From NCBI GenBank assembly GCA_029891385.1, contig CM057233.1, positions 34,144,540 to 34,208,539 of the forward strand: DNA of 64,000 bases, read 5' to 3'. The notes beneath the pieces are model-generated. The model was not told the origin of the DNA, made no database searches, and saw only the letters and a list, made by a program, of their open reading frames with translations. Below are positions 35,444 through 51,158 of the stretch, in pieces. A program made the translations under genes and the position numbers. The stretch's first letter is position 1; every line of letters starts with the position of its first letter. The DNA comes from Erythroxylum novogranatense. Taxonomy: Eukaryota > Streptophyta > Magnoliopsida > Malpighiales > Erythroxylaceae.

Positions 35444-35914
35444 TGTTGGAACCCAACCCCTCCGGGTCACGTGCCCGACGTCCTACGTGACATTTGGACG
35501 CGCATCCCACAAGGGAAGAATTCCACACCAAGCCAAACCTTAACAAAATACCCAAACATATACTTCATACTTATGAACATATTTGAAAAATTAAAAGTCT
35601 TGGGTCCTAAAATGAAAATTGATTCCTTCAAAAAAGATGTAATTCCATGTCTCTTGTTTATTTTGAAACAAGAATAACCTCAATCGGACCTCTACAGGTT
35701 GAGATATCACCACAATACAGAAGCATGTTCAGATTTTTTAAACCGGTCCTCTCACTTTGATTCAATATATATTTTTCAAATTAACATCAAAACCTACAAA
35801 ATTTTATTGGAGAGGTAGAGGAAAGTCTTAGGAATCCAATGCTTCAAAAATCAGGTTAATCGGAGGTCGGATGAAAAAGTTATAAACAAAAGAGTAGAAA
35901 GAGGTTGGGTTAAG

Positions 35915-36000
35915 GGTGGGTAAAAGGGTCGCATCGCCCTCGTGATCGCGACTGCAGTCACCCTCGCGAGCGCGCGCGGAGGCGCGACGTCGCGACTTCC
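35915..36000 (-). repeat. GC-rich palindromic patch inside solo LTR C
   Basis: A CpG-dense stretch with overlapping palindromes (ctcgcgag, gcgcgcgc, gtcgcgac, gcgacgtcgc) sits in an AT-rich LTR. It occupies the same relative position as the minisatellite of solo LTR B, next to the conserved 'caatgcttcaa.aatcagg' block. Confidence 0.8.
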
Positions 36001-36046
36001 TGGCATTTTCTTTTGTTTCTTTTTTCGACTACCTAACTTCCAAAAT

Positions 36047-36608
36047 TCATATCTTTTGACCTAGAACTCCAAAATTTGTAAATTTAGTATCAATGGAAAG
36101 TTAAAAAGAAGCTCTACAAATTCTATGAGGACTTAAAAACTAATTTGGCCTCTAAAGGAGTCAAAATCTACCTCAAAGTGACTGCCTGAAAAATGTCATC
36201 CTAAACAGTAGCATAAGCTCTAAAAATCATATCTTTCAGCTCCATAGTCCAAAAATGTCATACTTCATATCAATGAAAAGATAAAAAGATAATATTCCAC
36301 CTTCAAGAAGACTTTATTAACAAAGTTTACCTTTTTGAGGGTCAAAAACCCACTCAAAACTTATTGTACCCAAATTTGTCATCCTAGACAGAAACAAAAC
36401 GTCTAAACATCATAACTTTCTACTCCATTGTCCAAAAATGTTATACTTTGTATCAACAGAAAGATAAAAAGACAATATACAACTTTCATGAAGATCCTAA
36501 AAACAATTTCTAACTCTATGAGGGTCAAAAATTCACTCAAATTTTATGTCCCTAAATTTGTCATTCTTGACAGCACCCGCACCCAACTTCAACAATTCAC
36601 ATCTTTCA
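36047..36608 (-). repeat. Degenerate ~180-bp repeats inside solo LTR C
   Basis: The motif 'cat(a)atctttc..ctcc' (+ strand) recurs with its ctttc/ctttt core at 36053, 36233, 36416 and 36603, spacing 180, 183 and 187 bp. Each unit also has 'atcaatggaaag' and 'ctttcatgaagat'-like parts. Confidence 0.8.
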
Positions 36609-38518
36609 ACTCCCACATCCAAAAATAACATATTATACATCATTGGAAAGCTATAAAATTCCTCTATAACTTTACAAAAGGATACTTAATCCAATTCAAT
36701 CCATATCAGTCCAAAATTTACCTCAAACACAGCATACACAAACCTACCCTTATGGACATTTTAAAAAACAATGCAAAGCAACCTTTGGAACATGCATCAG
36801 CAAAACACAATCAAACTTGAATATCTTTCAATAATATCAAAATATGAGTTCTTACAAAGCTTTAGTGGGCATTTCTAGCCCCATTACATTAAAGTCTCAA
36901 AAATTCAAATTACAAAGAAAAGAAACCACATGAACAGTAATTTTACTTCAAAATTGCAACTAAAGCTTTGTTTACAAAATATAGCTTCAAAATCAAAAGG
37001 CAAACGGGAGTGATGCCTTGACCTCGGTTCGGTCACTCATTTTCTTGCTCATCGCCTGTGGATGGGAGGAAAGAAGGGGGTGAGCTTGACGGCTCGTGAA
37101 TAACATACTTATAACTAAGAAACAAACAAAAATCCTTGGATCATTTAATTCCAATGCAAAATCTACATTGACAACCATGCCACAATGTGATCCAAATTTT
37201 ACAACTTGTCAAGCCATTTACAAATCAACACAATGAATACATCGAAATGATTTCAAAACATAGTCGCACAAACACATCGGAAATGGTTCGAGTGGATCCA
37301 AAATCGAACGTACTATACATTTTCGCGTAGCGATCATGTGTAGCCGTGAACTTAGGGGAGTCCATAAGGAGCTCCATGCCACTAACGGGCAAGCGGGAAA
37401 AGCCTATAGACAAGTACATTTGACTCACTGAAGGGACCACCACAAACCCATATAAGCATCCATTTCACATTTTTCAAACATATTGGCCAAAATGCCACAT
37501 TTCCGAAAGCAATTTTATAACCATTGCATTCTTTCCAAAAGTCACATTCTTTTACAATCATCAACACAATATGCAAACTTTCTCACAATTCATTCACAAG
37601 AAAAAGACACATGTCATATTCTCAAATCATTCTAAAGAGTAATAAATACACATTTTCAAAGTTGCTGGAAAGCATTTAATTCCATTTATTGAAAACAAGT
37701 GTACTAACTCATTTTTTCAATTATAAAGATGTTACCCACCTTAAAATCCCTTGCTTTAGACTTGCTCAAGATGCCTTTCCTCAAGCTCCTCTTGCCTCCC
37801 TTGATCTTCTTCACAATCACAAAAACCCAAATCAAAAGAGATCTTAAAATTAGAAAACCTAAGGAAACAAAGGCATGAAATTTATCCTAGAATACTCATA
37901 CCCATACTTTTCTTAAGCCATTTGAACCAAAACTCCTTCAAAATTCCAAAGGATTTGAAACAACTAACCTTGAATCTCCAACCACGATTTTTGCTCTTTG
38001 TCTCTAATGGAAGATCAAATCTTCCTCTTTCTCTTTTCCTTCTTGAAAAACTCTTAAAATCACTCTTCCAAAGCAAAGAAAAGATGAAACCCTAAGTTCT
38101 TCTTCTTCTTCTCTTCTTTCCCTCTCAACCGAAACTCACCTCTCCTTTTCTTAAAAAATTTCGTTCCTTCTCTCCAAAACAAGACAAAAAAATGTTTTTG
38201 TTTCTTTCTTTCTTTTTAAAGAAGCTAAAAAGACCAAACTACCCCTCCTTGTAAGCCTTATACCTTTTAACCTTAAGTGATCTTCCCATTTTTCCCTTAT
38301 ACATTATTATTCCTTCAATTAAACTCACACCATACTATACTCCAACTTAATTTTAATTTCTCCATTTAAAACTTCTAATTTCATCAATCTAAGCAATAAA
38401 ATCCTCCAATTATTGACATGCTAATTAAACTCTAACCAAAAGCAATTAATAAAATCAAAACCTTAAAAATAAAATGAAAACATGCTTGTTCAATAAGAAA
38501 AGAATTCAGGGGCCAACA

Positions 38519-38768
38519 CAACCTTTTGGATATCTCATAACACTTTATTACTCAATTTAGTTCTAAACTAAATGGATAATATATTCTTCAGCTAAGCATC
38601 ACTTCCTTAAATCATTAGCTTTAACTATTTCAAAGACTTAGTGTTTCATATCTAATATGAAATCTTGCTAATTGATTTAATTAGAACTATAAAAAGTTAG
38701 TCATTGTACTAGGCACTGCTATAAAAGAAATACTATTGCATCATATAAAAGAAATACTATTGTATCAT
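38519..38768 (-). pseudogene. Remaining internal part of the inverted Copia-2 element
   Basis: It matches 7860-8090 inverted. It holds a short tandem duplication (tataaaagaaatactattg twice, about 38717-38768) at the junction with the truncated 5' LTR. Confidence 0.65.
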
Positions 38769-39186
38769 ATCATGCAATGAGAATTTCATAGACATACAAG
38801 TAATGTTCTAAATGGATTTCTCATATCGGGTTTGTTCAGTGAACTTGTTCTCTAGCAAGCACCCACACGTTTGTTTAAATATCTCTATACTTTAGCCTAT
38901 GAGATTGATCACTTCCTTCATAAGGAAAAACCAAACGTGTGCTAATCTTTTTTCGTTTTATTAATGTCCAATCTTAATAGAACTATGACTAAGAACATTT
39001 AGGAATAATACATAAATGCAATATGAATTTCATAATTATAATCTCATTATAATTTCATTTGTAATGTATAATTATCTCATGGACTTTATCATATACATCT
39101 AAACATATATAAGACAAAAAAATGGCCTTAAATAATTTGTCACTAAATTACAACCAAAGCGATTGGTTGTAGGGCATAAATCAACA
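38769..39186 (-). repeat. Truncated 5' LTR of the inverted Copia-2 element
   Basis: About 420 bp match the outer part of the LTR at 34020-34436. The rest of the LTR is deleted. Confidence 0.75.
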
Positions 39187-40254
39187 ACTCCAATGATGTC
39201 TTTATCGTTTCTCTTTGTGGTTTTCCTCTTTTTTGTTCGTGTTCTGGCTACCTACTTTTTTTAATCGTGCTCCTCCTCTTCAATCATCATGATTTTCTCT
39301 TAGACAATGCCTATTCCACCTATTCACAAGTGCTCTTCTTCTCTCATCATTGTGGTTCTTAAGTAATGTCTTCTTCTCTCACCATCTGCATTTGTTTTCT
39401 TTTTTATCCTTTCAATGTTTACTTTTAATTTATTCTTTCAAAGTTTTTCTTCTTTCATTTTTTGTGTTCAAGAGAGTTCTTTCATTTTTTATGTTATAGA
39501 ATTCCATTTAATGTATAGTTAACATATCTTAGGGATGAGTCAACTGGTTTATGTGGTCTACTTAAAGACTTCATGTTCACCTTCTAAACTTCCTAAGCTT
39601 GCATTTTAAGCTTTACGGTTTTTGGGTTGTTTTCTTTTTATTTTTTTCTTTTGTTTCTATCTCATCTTGTTCTTTTCTTGTTCATGTTTTCTTAGAAAGG
39701 TTTTTTCTTTCTTTGTGTATTATATGTAGCCTTGTTATGGGAAGATTGCTTCAAGCTTAATTGTTAGTCAGGTGCAATCAATGTTTCAGTTTGCTCTACT
39801 TCTTTTCAAGATTTACATTTATGTACTTTACTCTCTCTCCCTAATTGTCTTTCTCTTTTTCATGTGTGAAAGTATGAAAGGAAGATTTTTATGTTGTAGA
39901 TTCTAAAATTTTGTGTCCCTAATTGTCTTTCTCTTTTTCATGTGTGAAAGTATGAAAGGAAGATTTTTATGTTGTAGATTCTAAAATTTTGTGTTTGTTG
40001 AAAGTTATCATATCAATTGTAGTTGTAATAATTTTAATGAAACATCTATTGTTGCCAACTTGGGTTATCTACTTCTTGATCCTCAATTTTGACATAAGTT
40101 TGAGTGCTTTGGATAGATATTCCAAGCTTTAGCAATTAACATTGAAACAACTTTCTACTTTATCAATTAATGTTAAGACAAAACACATGTAAAAAACCAA
40201 AGAATGTACATAAACATATAAGAATATTTTCTAGCTTTAATTTACATTTATTAG
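39187..40254. other. Intergenic DNA, no gene seen
   Basis: AT- and pyrimidine-rich sequence without supported frames. It contains the 78-bp tandem duplication listed separately. Confidence 0.5.
39839..39994. repeat. Perfect 78-bp tandem duplication
   Basis: Units 39839-39916 and 39917-39994, both beginning ccctaattgtctttctct, appear identical by eye. Confidence 0.92.
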
Positions 40255-41150
40255 GCTTTGGTTGTTATAGTAAATTAATTGAAATTGAATTCTAATTTAA
40301 TTAAACTTTAATTAGAATCACAAATATTAAATATCAATTATACCCAAATAAAATCCAATATTTCATATTTTCTTATTTATTAAATATTTTATATTCAATC
40401 TTCAAGTTTCTTAAACTTTACAATCAAATCCAATTTGATTAAAATATATTTGCTCTCTTCAACTCTTTCTTTATGTGTGACTCATTAGGTTCTCAAATAT
40501 GTTGACAATAGATATAAATTGTAACCCTAAATCATATTTAGATTATATAAATTAAACTCCTTTAATTTATTTTAATACTCTAATTAAACTCCTTTAATAC
40601 TCTATTCCAAACGTGTGATATTTTTTACATTGTATTAATATCTAGTCTTAGTTGAATAATGGCTATGAATAATTTAGAGATAATACATAAATGTAATATT
40701 TCTCATAATTATAATATTATCATAATTTCATTCGCAATGTATAATTATCCCATGAAATTTATCCCATGCATCTTAATATGTACTATATAAAGAATGTTTT
40801 AAATATTTTATTACTAAATTACAACAAATCAATCTTGATATATAAAATATATATTATTTAATTAAAGAATTAATGATAAATTAAAGAAGTTTAATTTATC
40901 TAATCCTAAATATGATTTGGGTTATAGTTTATATTTATTTCTAACATACTTGAGAATCTAATGGGTCACAAATAAAGAACGAGTTAAAGAAAATAAAAAT
41001 ATTTTAATCAAATTAAACTTGAGTGTAAAGTTTAAAATTTTTATAATTAATATGATATATTTAATAAATAAAGACCAATATTACATTTATTTATAATTCT
41101 AATTTCAATTAAATTACTATAACATCTTAAACATATTATAAATAATTTTA
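40255..41150. repeat. Inverted repeat of old copia LTR fragments
   Basis: 40255-40832 resembles the Copia-2 LTR family in - orientation. 40850-41150 resembles the inner part of the same LTR in + orientation (for example 'gagaatctaatgggtcacaaa' against 'ttgtgtgactcattagg'-type sequence). Both are heavily mutated. Head-to-head fragments separated by about 20-30 bp leave a large imperfect inverted repeat about 450 bp upstream of the kinase gene. Confidence 0.65.
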
Positions 41151-41606
41151 AGCCTTAACGCGGGGACTATTTATGTAAATAAATGAAGAAAATATTAGTC
41201 ACTACGCCTTTTTTTTAATCTTAAAAATAGTTGGAAAGTTGAGTCATCTTTAATCATTGATGTTTTCCGTTTTGATGTACCACAATCTTTTCGTATGAGT
41301 TGTTAAATGGAATGATCACTCATTTTTTATTGAACGAACGCAGAGTTGGTCAAATCCAAATCCAATTTGAACAAGCCAACAAATCGTACGACCTGTCTGT
41401 GTGGGACCTACATCTACCGTGTAGAAGTACCTACAAAATTTCTGCGATTCAAAATGTAATATGGTGATCAAAACCACGTCCACGAGTCAACTTCAAGCCA
41501 TCGTCAACCACCACCGCCACCACCACCACAACGGTCGACGCCGCCCGACGGAACCGACACTTGACGTGTACTCGGGCTTTTTCTTCTTGCTTAGCTCAAT
41601 GCTTTG
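41151..41606 (+). promoter_or_regulatory. Presumed promoter and 5' UTR of the kinase gene
   Basis: This is the sequence between the LTR-derived inverted repeat and the ATG at 41607. It has a CCACCACCGCCACC-type stretch near 41508-41532. An upstream ATG at 41599 opens a two-codon frame (ATG CTT TGA) that overlaps the start context. No clear TATA box is assigned. Confidence 0.4.
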
Positions 41607-45570
<3,964 letters not shown>

Positions 45571-46676
45571 CCGCATTTGTTATTGTAAATGGTTCTTTAC
45601 TATCCATCTCCTGTAAATCTTTAATTCTTTTTGGTGCAGGTCATATCATATGTATGACTGTATTGTTGTTCTGTGATTTCTTTTAGTATATCAAAGGTTG
45701 CATTATCATATCGGAGAAAGGGGGAAAATTAACACAAGAGATAGAAAGAATGCTACAATGATTTAGAAATAAATGCTTTCATTTTAAAGAATCGCACCAG
45801 TTTAGCTTTGTCAGTAGTCTTTGGAATGTAGGAACTCATTGTTTACTGGATTTAAAAAAAAAAAACTAAAAGTCAATAAATAGTGATATATGCGTGTAAT
45901 AAGTTAACAACTTTGCGACCGTTTTTTTTAATTAGGTCGAGTCTTTTGACAACGTAGTACATGTCATCTCTGTGCTAACTCTAGATATTATGTTAGGGAT
46001 TTTTTTTAGCTCCTTTTCAATGTCGCTTTTTTTCTTCATTTTCTTGGCCCACCAGGTGTCTCTCTCACATGTGACGACAAGAAAGAGATTCGACTTTTGA
46101 ACACATCTTAGATCCATCTTAACAGACATTAGATATGTTCAACGTTGATTTTAAAAGACATTAGATTCTTTTGACATGAAATTTACATGCACTTTCTTAT
46201 ATAACTAAGACTCTTGTTACGTACTATACGTGATATCAGAGAAGTTATGTGATCAAATAAACGAAAAAGAACATTTTTAGGTTTTTCTCCGTATGAAACT
46301 TGGAGAAAAACAATCCATTTTCAATTTTTTCTAGCATATGACTGCTTGAATACATGTTGAATGTGTTAGCATTGAAAAATGAGGTTAAAATGAGCTTTGG
46401 AGGCTAAAAAATTGACCGAATCTTGCTTGTTTCTAACAAGGACAGAGAAAATGTTGTGCTACAGTACCGTCAGAAAGATGGTGTGTCTGGCACGTGCGTT
46501 ACATGCGCCTAACAAATCGTGGACACGTGGATAATTGGAGTGCAACCATATGTCGACGTGTGTAAGACACACACCAGAGGTGGCTCGCGAGTGCATGTCA
46601 AGTGTTATACAGGTACAGTACAAGCACCCCATAGGTTCTGGGCGCGTGCAATTGTCACACTAACATAAGCGTTCTT
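45571..46676. other. 3' flank of the kinase gene and intergenic DNA
   Basis: Presumed 3' UTR followed by AT-rich sequence. From about 46440 the composition changes to a GC-richer stretch with CACGTG/ACGTGG motifs (for example gacacgtgg at about 46522) up to the chromovirus LTR. No gene is supported. Confidence 0.45.
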
Positions 46677-49600
46677 TGTAGCGCACTTACCATAAGTCTC
46701 CGCGGAACGCCTGTAGGTCATTCCAGACATATCCTACGATAAGAGGCCACCATCGACAACTACCACTAAACTCCTCGTGGCATCACAATCATAAAGTAGT
46801 ACGAAGAAATTGACAACTTTTAAAAACCAAACTGATTTTATTTCATTCACTCAAAATTCGAAATTTACAAGCTATCAAGTATTTTCGATCGCACATGTTC
46901 CAAAACACCGTACACTACGTACCATACAGTAATGTACAAATAACAGATCTAACTATAAGTCTCCAAAAGAAAGCTCAGCTAATCGACCTTTGAACCATCG
47001 CCTCTCTCGCCAATCCACAGTACACGGCTCTACAGTCTTGAGGGAGTTATCTGTCTACACTTAAGCCTGAAAAATAGATTGCAATTTTGGATGAGTTTGC
47101 GAACTCAATGAGAAACCATCATCGATGGTTCTCCCAATTCATGCATCACATAAGCATGATACAGTATGCATCCAAGAATCATACAATTACAATGCTAAGA
47201 CAATCACAAGAATAGGCATACAACGATACGGTAATGTAACACGATTATATCATATTACGGTATACATACTGACCAGTACCATGTCAAATATTGATCCAAG
47301 ATGCAATGCACATGTGACTCTTTTCCAATTTATTACGAGATTGTGACCGAGTGCTTTAGCGGTGTTGATGGTCGATGAAGACGCGTCTGGTGAGAATTAT
47401 CTCCTTTGAGCTCGAAGCTCGCGATGTCGATGTCGATGGCGACTCGATTCACAATTTTCCTTTAGCGGTTTATGCATCGTGCATGAATGCACATGCCCAT
47501 TGAACGATCACGTAATAAAGATATAATTCACAAGGATCGGTAATTTACGGATCAATATTTCCCAGTAATCCTTTGCTCAAGCTATACATAATCCAAGTAG
47601 TCCCCGTAGGGCACTCAAGTCACAGTAAACACATAGATTGAGGTAACCACCTAGGTTACTCACCTATTACTTCCGAGCTAATGCAGGAAAGTTTCCGCCC
47701 CGTCGGTCGAACGACGCTCCACTTGGGCCTCTATAAGAATCAGAGAAGGTACGAGTCACTAAATATTTAATTCAAACTAGTACTGATGCACATGTAGGTA
47801 AAATATGCATGTTCATGAATTCCCGGCCCTAATCTCATTTTTTTCTATCATAAAAATCCGTCTAAAAAAATTAGAAACCTATTGGCGCTGACAGTGCGCA
47901 ATTCGGACCTCTATAGGTCCTCAATTAAACAAAACAGTGATTAAACAGACCTTTACCCGGACTCACGTCAATTTTCCGTCCAAAAATCCTGAATCTCTCA
48001 AAAAATGAAATTCAATATTCTATGAATCCAATGCTTCAAGAATCAGGTCAATCGGACGTCGGACGGAAAAGTTATTCACGAAAGAAACCAAAATTCAATA
48101 ATTAAGATATAGATATATAGCCCTTATATCCTTCTCTTTTTCCTGTTTTCCAACCAAACTTCAATCTACCATATCTCTTTCTACACATTTCAGAAAAATG
48201 CAAACTATACCTTGTTGGAAAGATAATGAAACCCTCTAGAAGTTTCATGAAGCCCCCAACAAGCAATTTTACCCATAAGGGTGTCAAAAATTCAGTCAAA
48301 GCCACTGCCTACTCAAAACCTATCAAAACAGTGCAGTACATTGCAAATTCATTAACTTTCTAATTATTCAGTCAACAATTACACAATAAATAAGGCAGTA
48401 AGATCACAATGTTATCTACAACTTTCATGAACAACCCAAAATTAGATTCACTTGCTAACATGTCAAACAATTCACCAAAGCATCAGTCCTCAGAATTTTC
48501 CCAATCTGAACAGCATATTTCACAACAGTATATCTCTTAGCACAAATGTCACCAAATTCACTATCTTATATCCCTGAAAATATAAGATCTCAAACTTCAA
48601 TTTTCATGCAGAACTCAAATTCCAATTCAACCTCTAACAATTTCAAATCTGTTATGCAAGTTTCTGTCATGATCAGCAGTTAACATCCTAATGCAGGTTC
48701 AGATTTTGAAAATCCATAACTCCCACATCTGATCTCCAAAACTTATATGCCATATACCATTTTCAAGATAAATGTGTCCTCTAAAACTCTTCAGTAGATC
48801 CCTAACACCAATTCAATTCACAAAAATTACTAAAATTCCTCCAAATCAGAATGTACACCAAATCTACCATTTCAACTAGGTTTCATTCAATGCATTAAAA
48901 CAGCCAACAGTCATTGGTCCATAACTCCTAATATACATATCGAAAAATTGCAAAATCTGTGGCATTGGAAATTTAACTGAATAGGCTTCAACTTTCATTT
49001 AGTCCATTTTTCCTAATTCCTTCTCAATTAATTTAGAAAAATTAGCAAAACGCATAGGTTATGATTTGGTCATCGTTCATTCCAAATCAATAGCAGTAAC
49101 CTTCCATTCAAAAATTCACCATCTTAAAGCTAATATTGGACAACAACTATTTCACACAAAAATGTAGCTAACATCCCAAAGTTTACGTGGTCACAAAGCT
49201 TACCAATGCAAATGAGTTATGCTTACAACAGTACAATTGGTTAAAACCCTAAATTTCCAGCTTTGGTTCAACCTTAGTTTCTATCATTTCCTATGCCATT
49301 AACACATCATTAAGCATCTAAATGAACACAAATCAGTTCTTATAACATTCATACATTCACTAGGACTAATACTTAAAAATTTGCAGCACGTAAATTTCTC
49401 AATTCATATGCACAATTCATCATCAAAATGCCATTTCACTCAAGCTACAACCACTTCTATGATACTACTTTCAATTCATAACTAACCCTAACCTTATACC
49501 CATCATTTCAAATAATAATATACACCAATTTAATGCATCCATAAGCATAATAAATGCACCAAACCTCCCATTCAATGTTTCTACCTACCATGTTTCATAA

Positions 49601-50432
49601 ATTCATACTTAAAACATCATTTAAAACTTAATGAAAGAACTTACCTAATTAGCTTCCAACCTTGAATTCTTTTCAATTCTTTCCTAACAATTGCTAACCC
49701 CTTCTTCTAACCTCATGCAAGAGAGTGGTCTTTATGGTAGGCAAGCAAGTAAGTTAAGTGTATGAAGAAAGTTAAGGAAGGTTTGATAAGAGAAGAGAGA
49801 AGAAGAAAATCGATGAAGGAGGAGAATGACTTGAAGCTAGTTTCGGATGAATGCATAAACCTCTCCACTTTTGCTCTTTTTATTCAATTTTCAATGCAAA
49901 ACCGATAGGAACAACTTGGAGCATTAAATGATGGCATTTGGTGGCAAAATGTGATTTGTTCAAAAGTTTAAAGAAAAGTCAAAGTATTAATTCTTTAATC
50001 CAGATCAAAACCTAACCCAATCAACTCAATTGACCTCAATTTCAATCCCAAAATAATATACCCAATAAGACAGTGTCATTGGGTAGCAATTTTTGCTACC
50101 GAAAATCGATCGGTTCGCCAATTGGCGATTTTTCTGGTCCGGGAATTTTCTCCGAAAAAATCCAGAAAAATTCCTAAAAATTCCTTAAAATAGAAAACAA
50201 TTTATGGAGCACTCCTAATAACTTTCCAAACTCAAAAATCATGCTAATCCCAATAAAATTGTCTTAGGCACGAAAACCGGGAATGTCATGTATGCATGTA
50301 CAATAAATTCTTGTGCACAATTGTGACTATTTAGCAATCCTATTATGCATTAGCAATCCCATGAAATCCCAATCTAGCACATCATATGCCAATTTACTAT
50401 TCTATCCTTCCAATTGAGGGTGGGATATTACA
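46677..50432 (-). repeat. 3' LTR of the - strand chromovirus (3756 bp)
   Basis: It ends (in element sense) at TGTAGCGC/GCGCTACA, 46677, and begins TGTAATATCCCACCC at 50432. It matches 55063-58848 closely apart from a distinctive cluster of differences at about 46860-47560 (see findings). Confidence 0.92.
48171..48930 (-). repeat. Degenerate ~180-bp repeats in the chromovirus LTR (left copy)
   Basis: 'atatctcttt'-like motifs at 48171, 48351, 48531, 48716 and 48921 (+ strand), spacing 180, 180, 185 and 205 bp. 'ctttcatgaa..cc'-like motifs keep step (about 48240, 48425, 48605). The right LTR has the same series from about 56570. Confidence 0.82.
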
Positions 50433-50446
50433 ATTCTCCCTCCTAA
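50433..50446 (-). other. Polypurine tract of the - strand chromovirus
   Basis: On the - strand, aggagggagaat lies directly before the LTR start at 50432. Confidence 0.75.
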
Positions 50447-51158
50447 TAAAAATTTCGTTCGCAAAATTCTTACCTGATTGAGCGAACAAGTGAGGATACT
50501 GTCTCCTCATATGCTCCTCGGTCTCCCAGGTAGCCTCCTCAGTCGAATGGTTCCTCCAGAGAACTTTCACCAGTGGAATACTCTTGTTCCTCAATTGCTT
50601 CACCTGTGACCCGACAATCTGTATCGGCTCCTCTACATAACTCAGATTACTGGAGACCTCAATCTCCTGAGCCGGTATCACATGTGTCGGATCTGACCGA
50701 TATCTACGGAGCATACTCACATGGAAAACGTCATGCAACTGAGACATCTCACTCTATAAAGCTAGCCTGTAGGTCAAAGGTCCTATCCTCTCAGTGATCT
50801 CATATGGACCAATGTACCTAGGGCTTAACTTACCCTTTTTCCCAAATCTCAGTACACCACGCCACGGTGACACCCGTAAGAACACTCTGTCGCCCACATT
50901 GTAGTCAATGTCCCTCCTATGCTGATTCACATAGCTCTTCTGTCTATCTTGCGCCGCTTTAATTCGACTCCGAATCAATTTCACCTTATCCACAGTGTCC
51001 TGAATCAACTCTGGACCCTCAATCATCCTGACACCCTCTTCATCCCAATACAATGGTGATCTACACGGTCGCCCATACAATGCCTCATAAGGTGCCATCC
51101 CGATACTACTATGATAATGGTTGTTATATGCAAACTCAATCAGAACTATATACTGATC
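50433..51158 (-). pseudogene. Integrase C-terminus and chromodomain, - strand element
   Basis: The - strand frame from 51098 gives [18 protein letters not shown], then VGDRVFLRVSPWRG and GKLSPRYIGPYEI, the gypsy integrase C-terminal region. An in-frame TAG at 50754-50756 interrupts it. From 50747 HDVFHVSMLRRYRSD leads to the chromodomain-like end (VKVLWRNHSTEEATWE, MRRQYPHLF). A TGA at 51159-51161 where relatives have Trp separates it from the core upstream. The gene layout matches the element at 2563-4410. Confidence 0.85.

Larger units (their letters stand above)
35444..38518 (-). mobile_element. Solo LTR C of a chromovirus family (3075 bp)
   Basis: On the - strand it starts TGTTGGCCCCTGAAT and ends ...gggttccaaca. 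It is flanked by the perfect target duplication caacc (35439-35443 and 38519-38523). Joining the flanks restores Copia-2 sequence (gatatccaaaag|ttggatata-type). Its 3' end resembles the LTR of the chromovirus at 1-7774 ('gggatgcgcgt', 'gtcacg..gacgtcgg.cacgtg'), so the two are related families. No coding domain is present. Confidence 0.93.
32735..39186 (-). mobile_element. Copia-2-family element in inverted orientation
   Basis: On the - strand the LTR start TGTTGATTTATGCCC occurs at 39186 and at 34436. The internal sequence between them matches segments A and B of Copia-2. The candidate target duplication is gctcc (32730-32734) versus actcc (39187-39191), four of five bases. The 5' LTR is truncated to about 420 bp and the internal region is only about 1.25 kb once the nested solo LTR is removed. 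This is a decayed, non-autonomous copy. Confidence 0.8.

Noticed and set aside
46440..46676. GC-richer stretch considered as a gene end or another LTR
   Set aside because: No frame, no LTR pair and no boundary duplication could be found, so it was left as intergenic.
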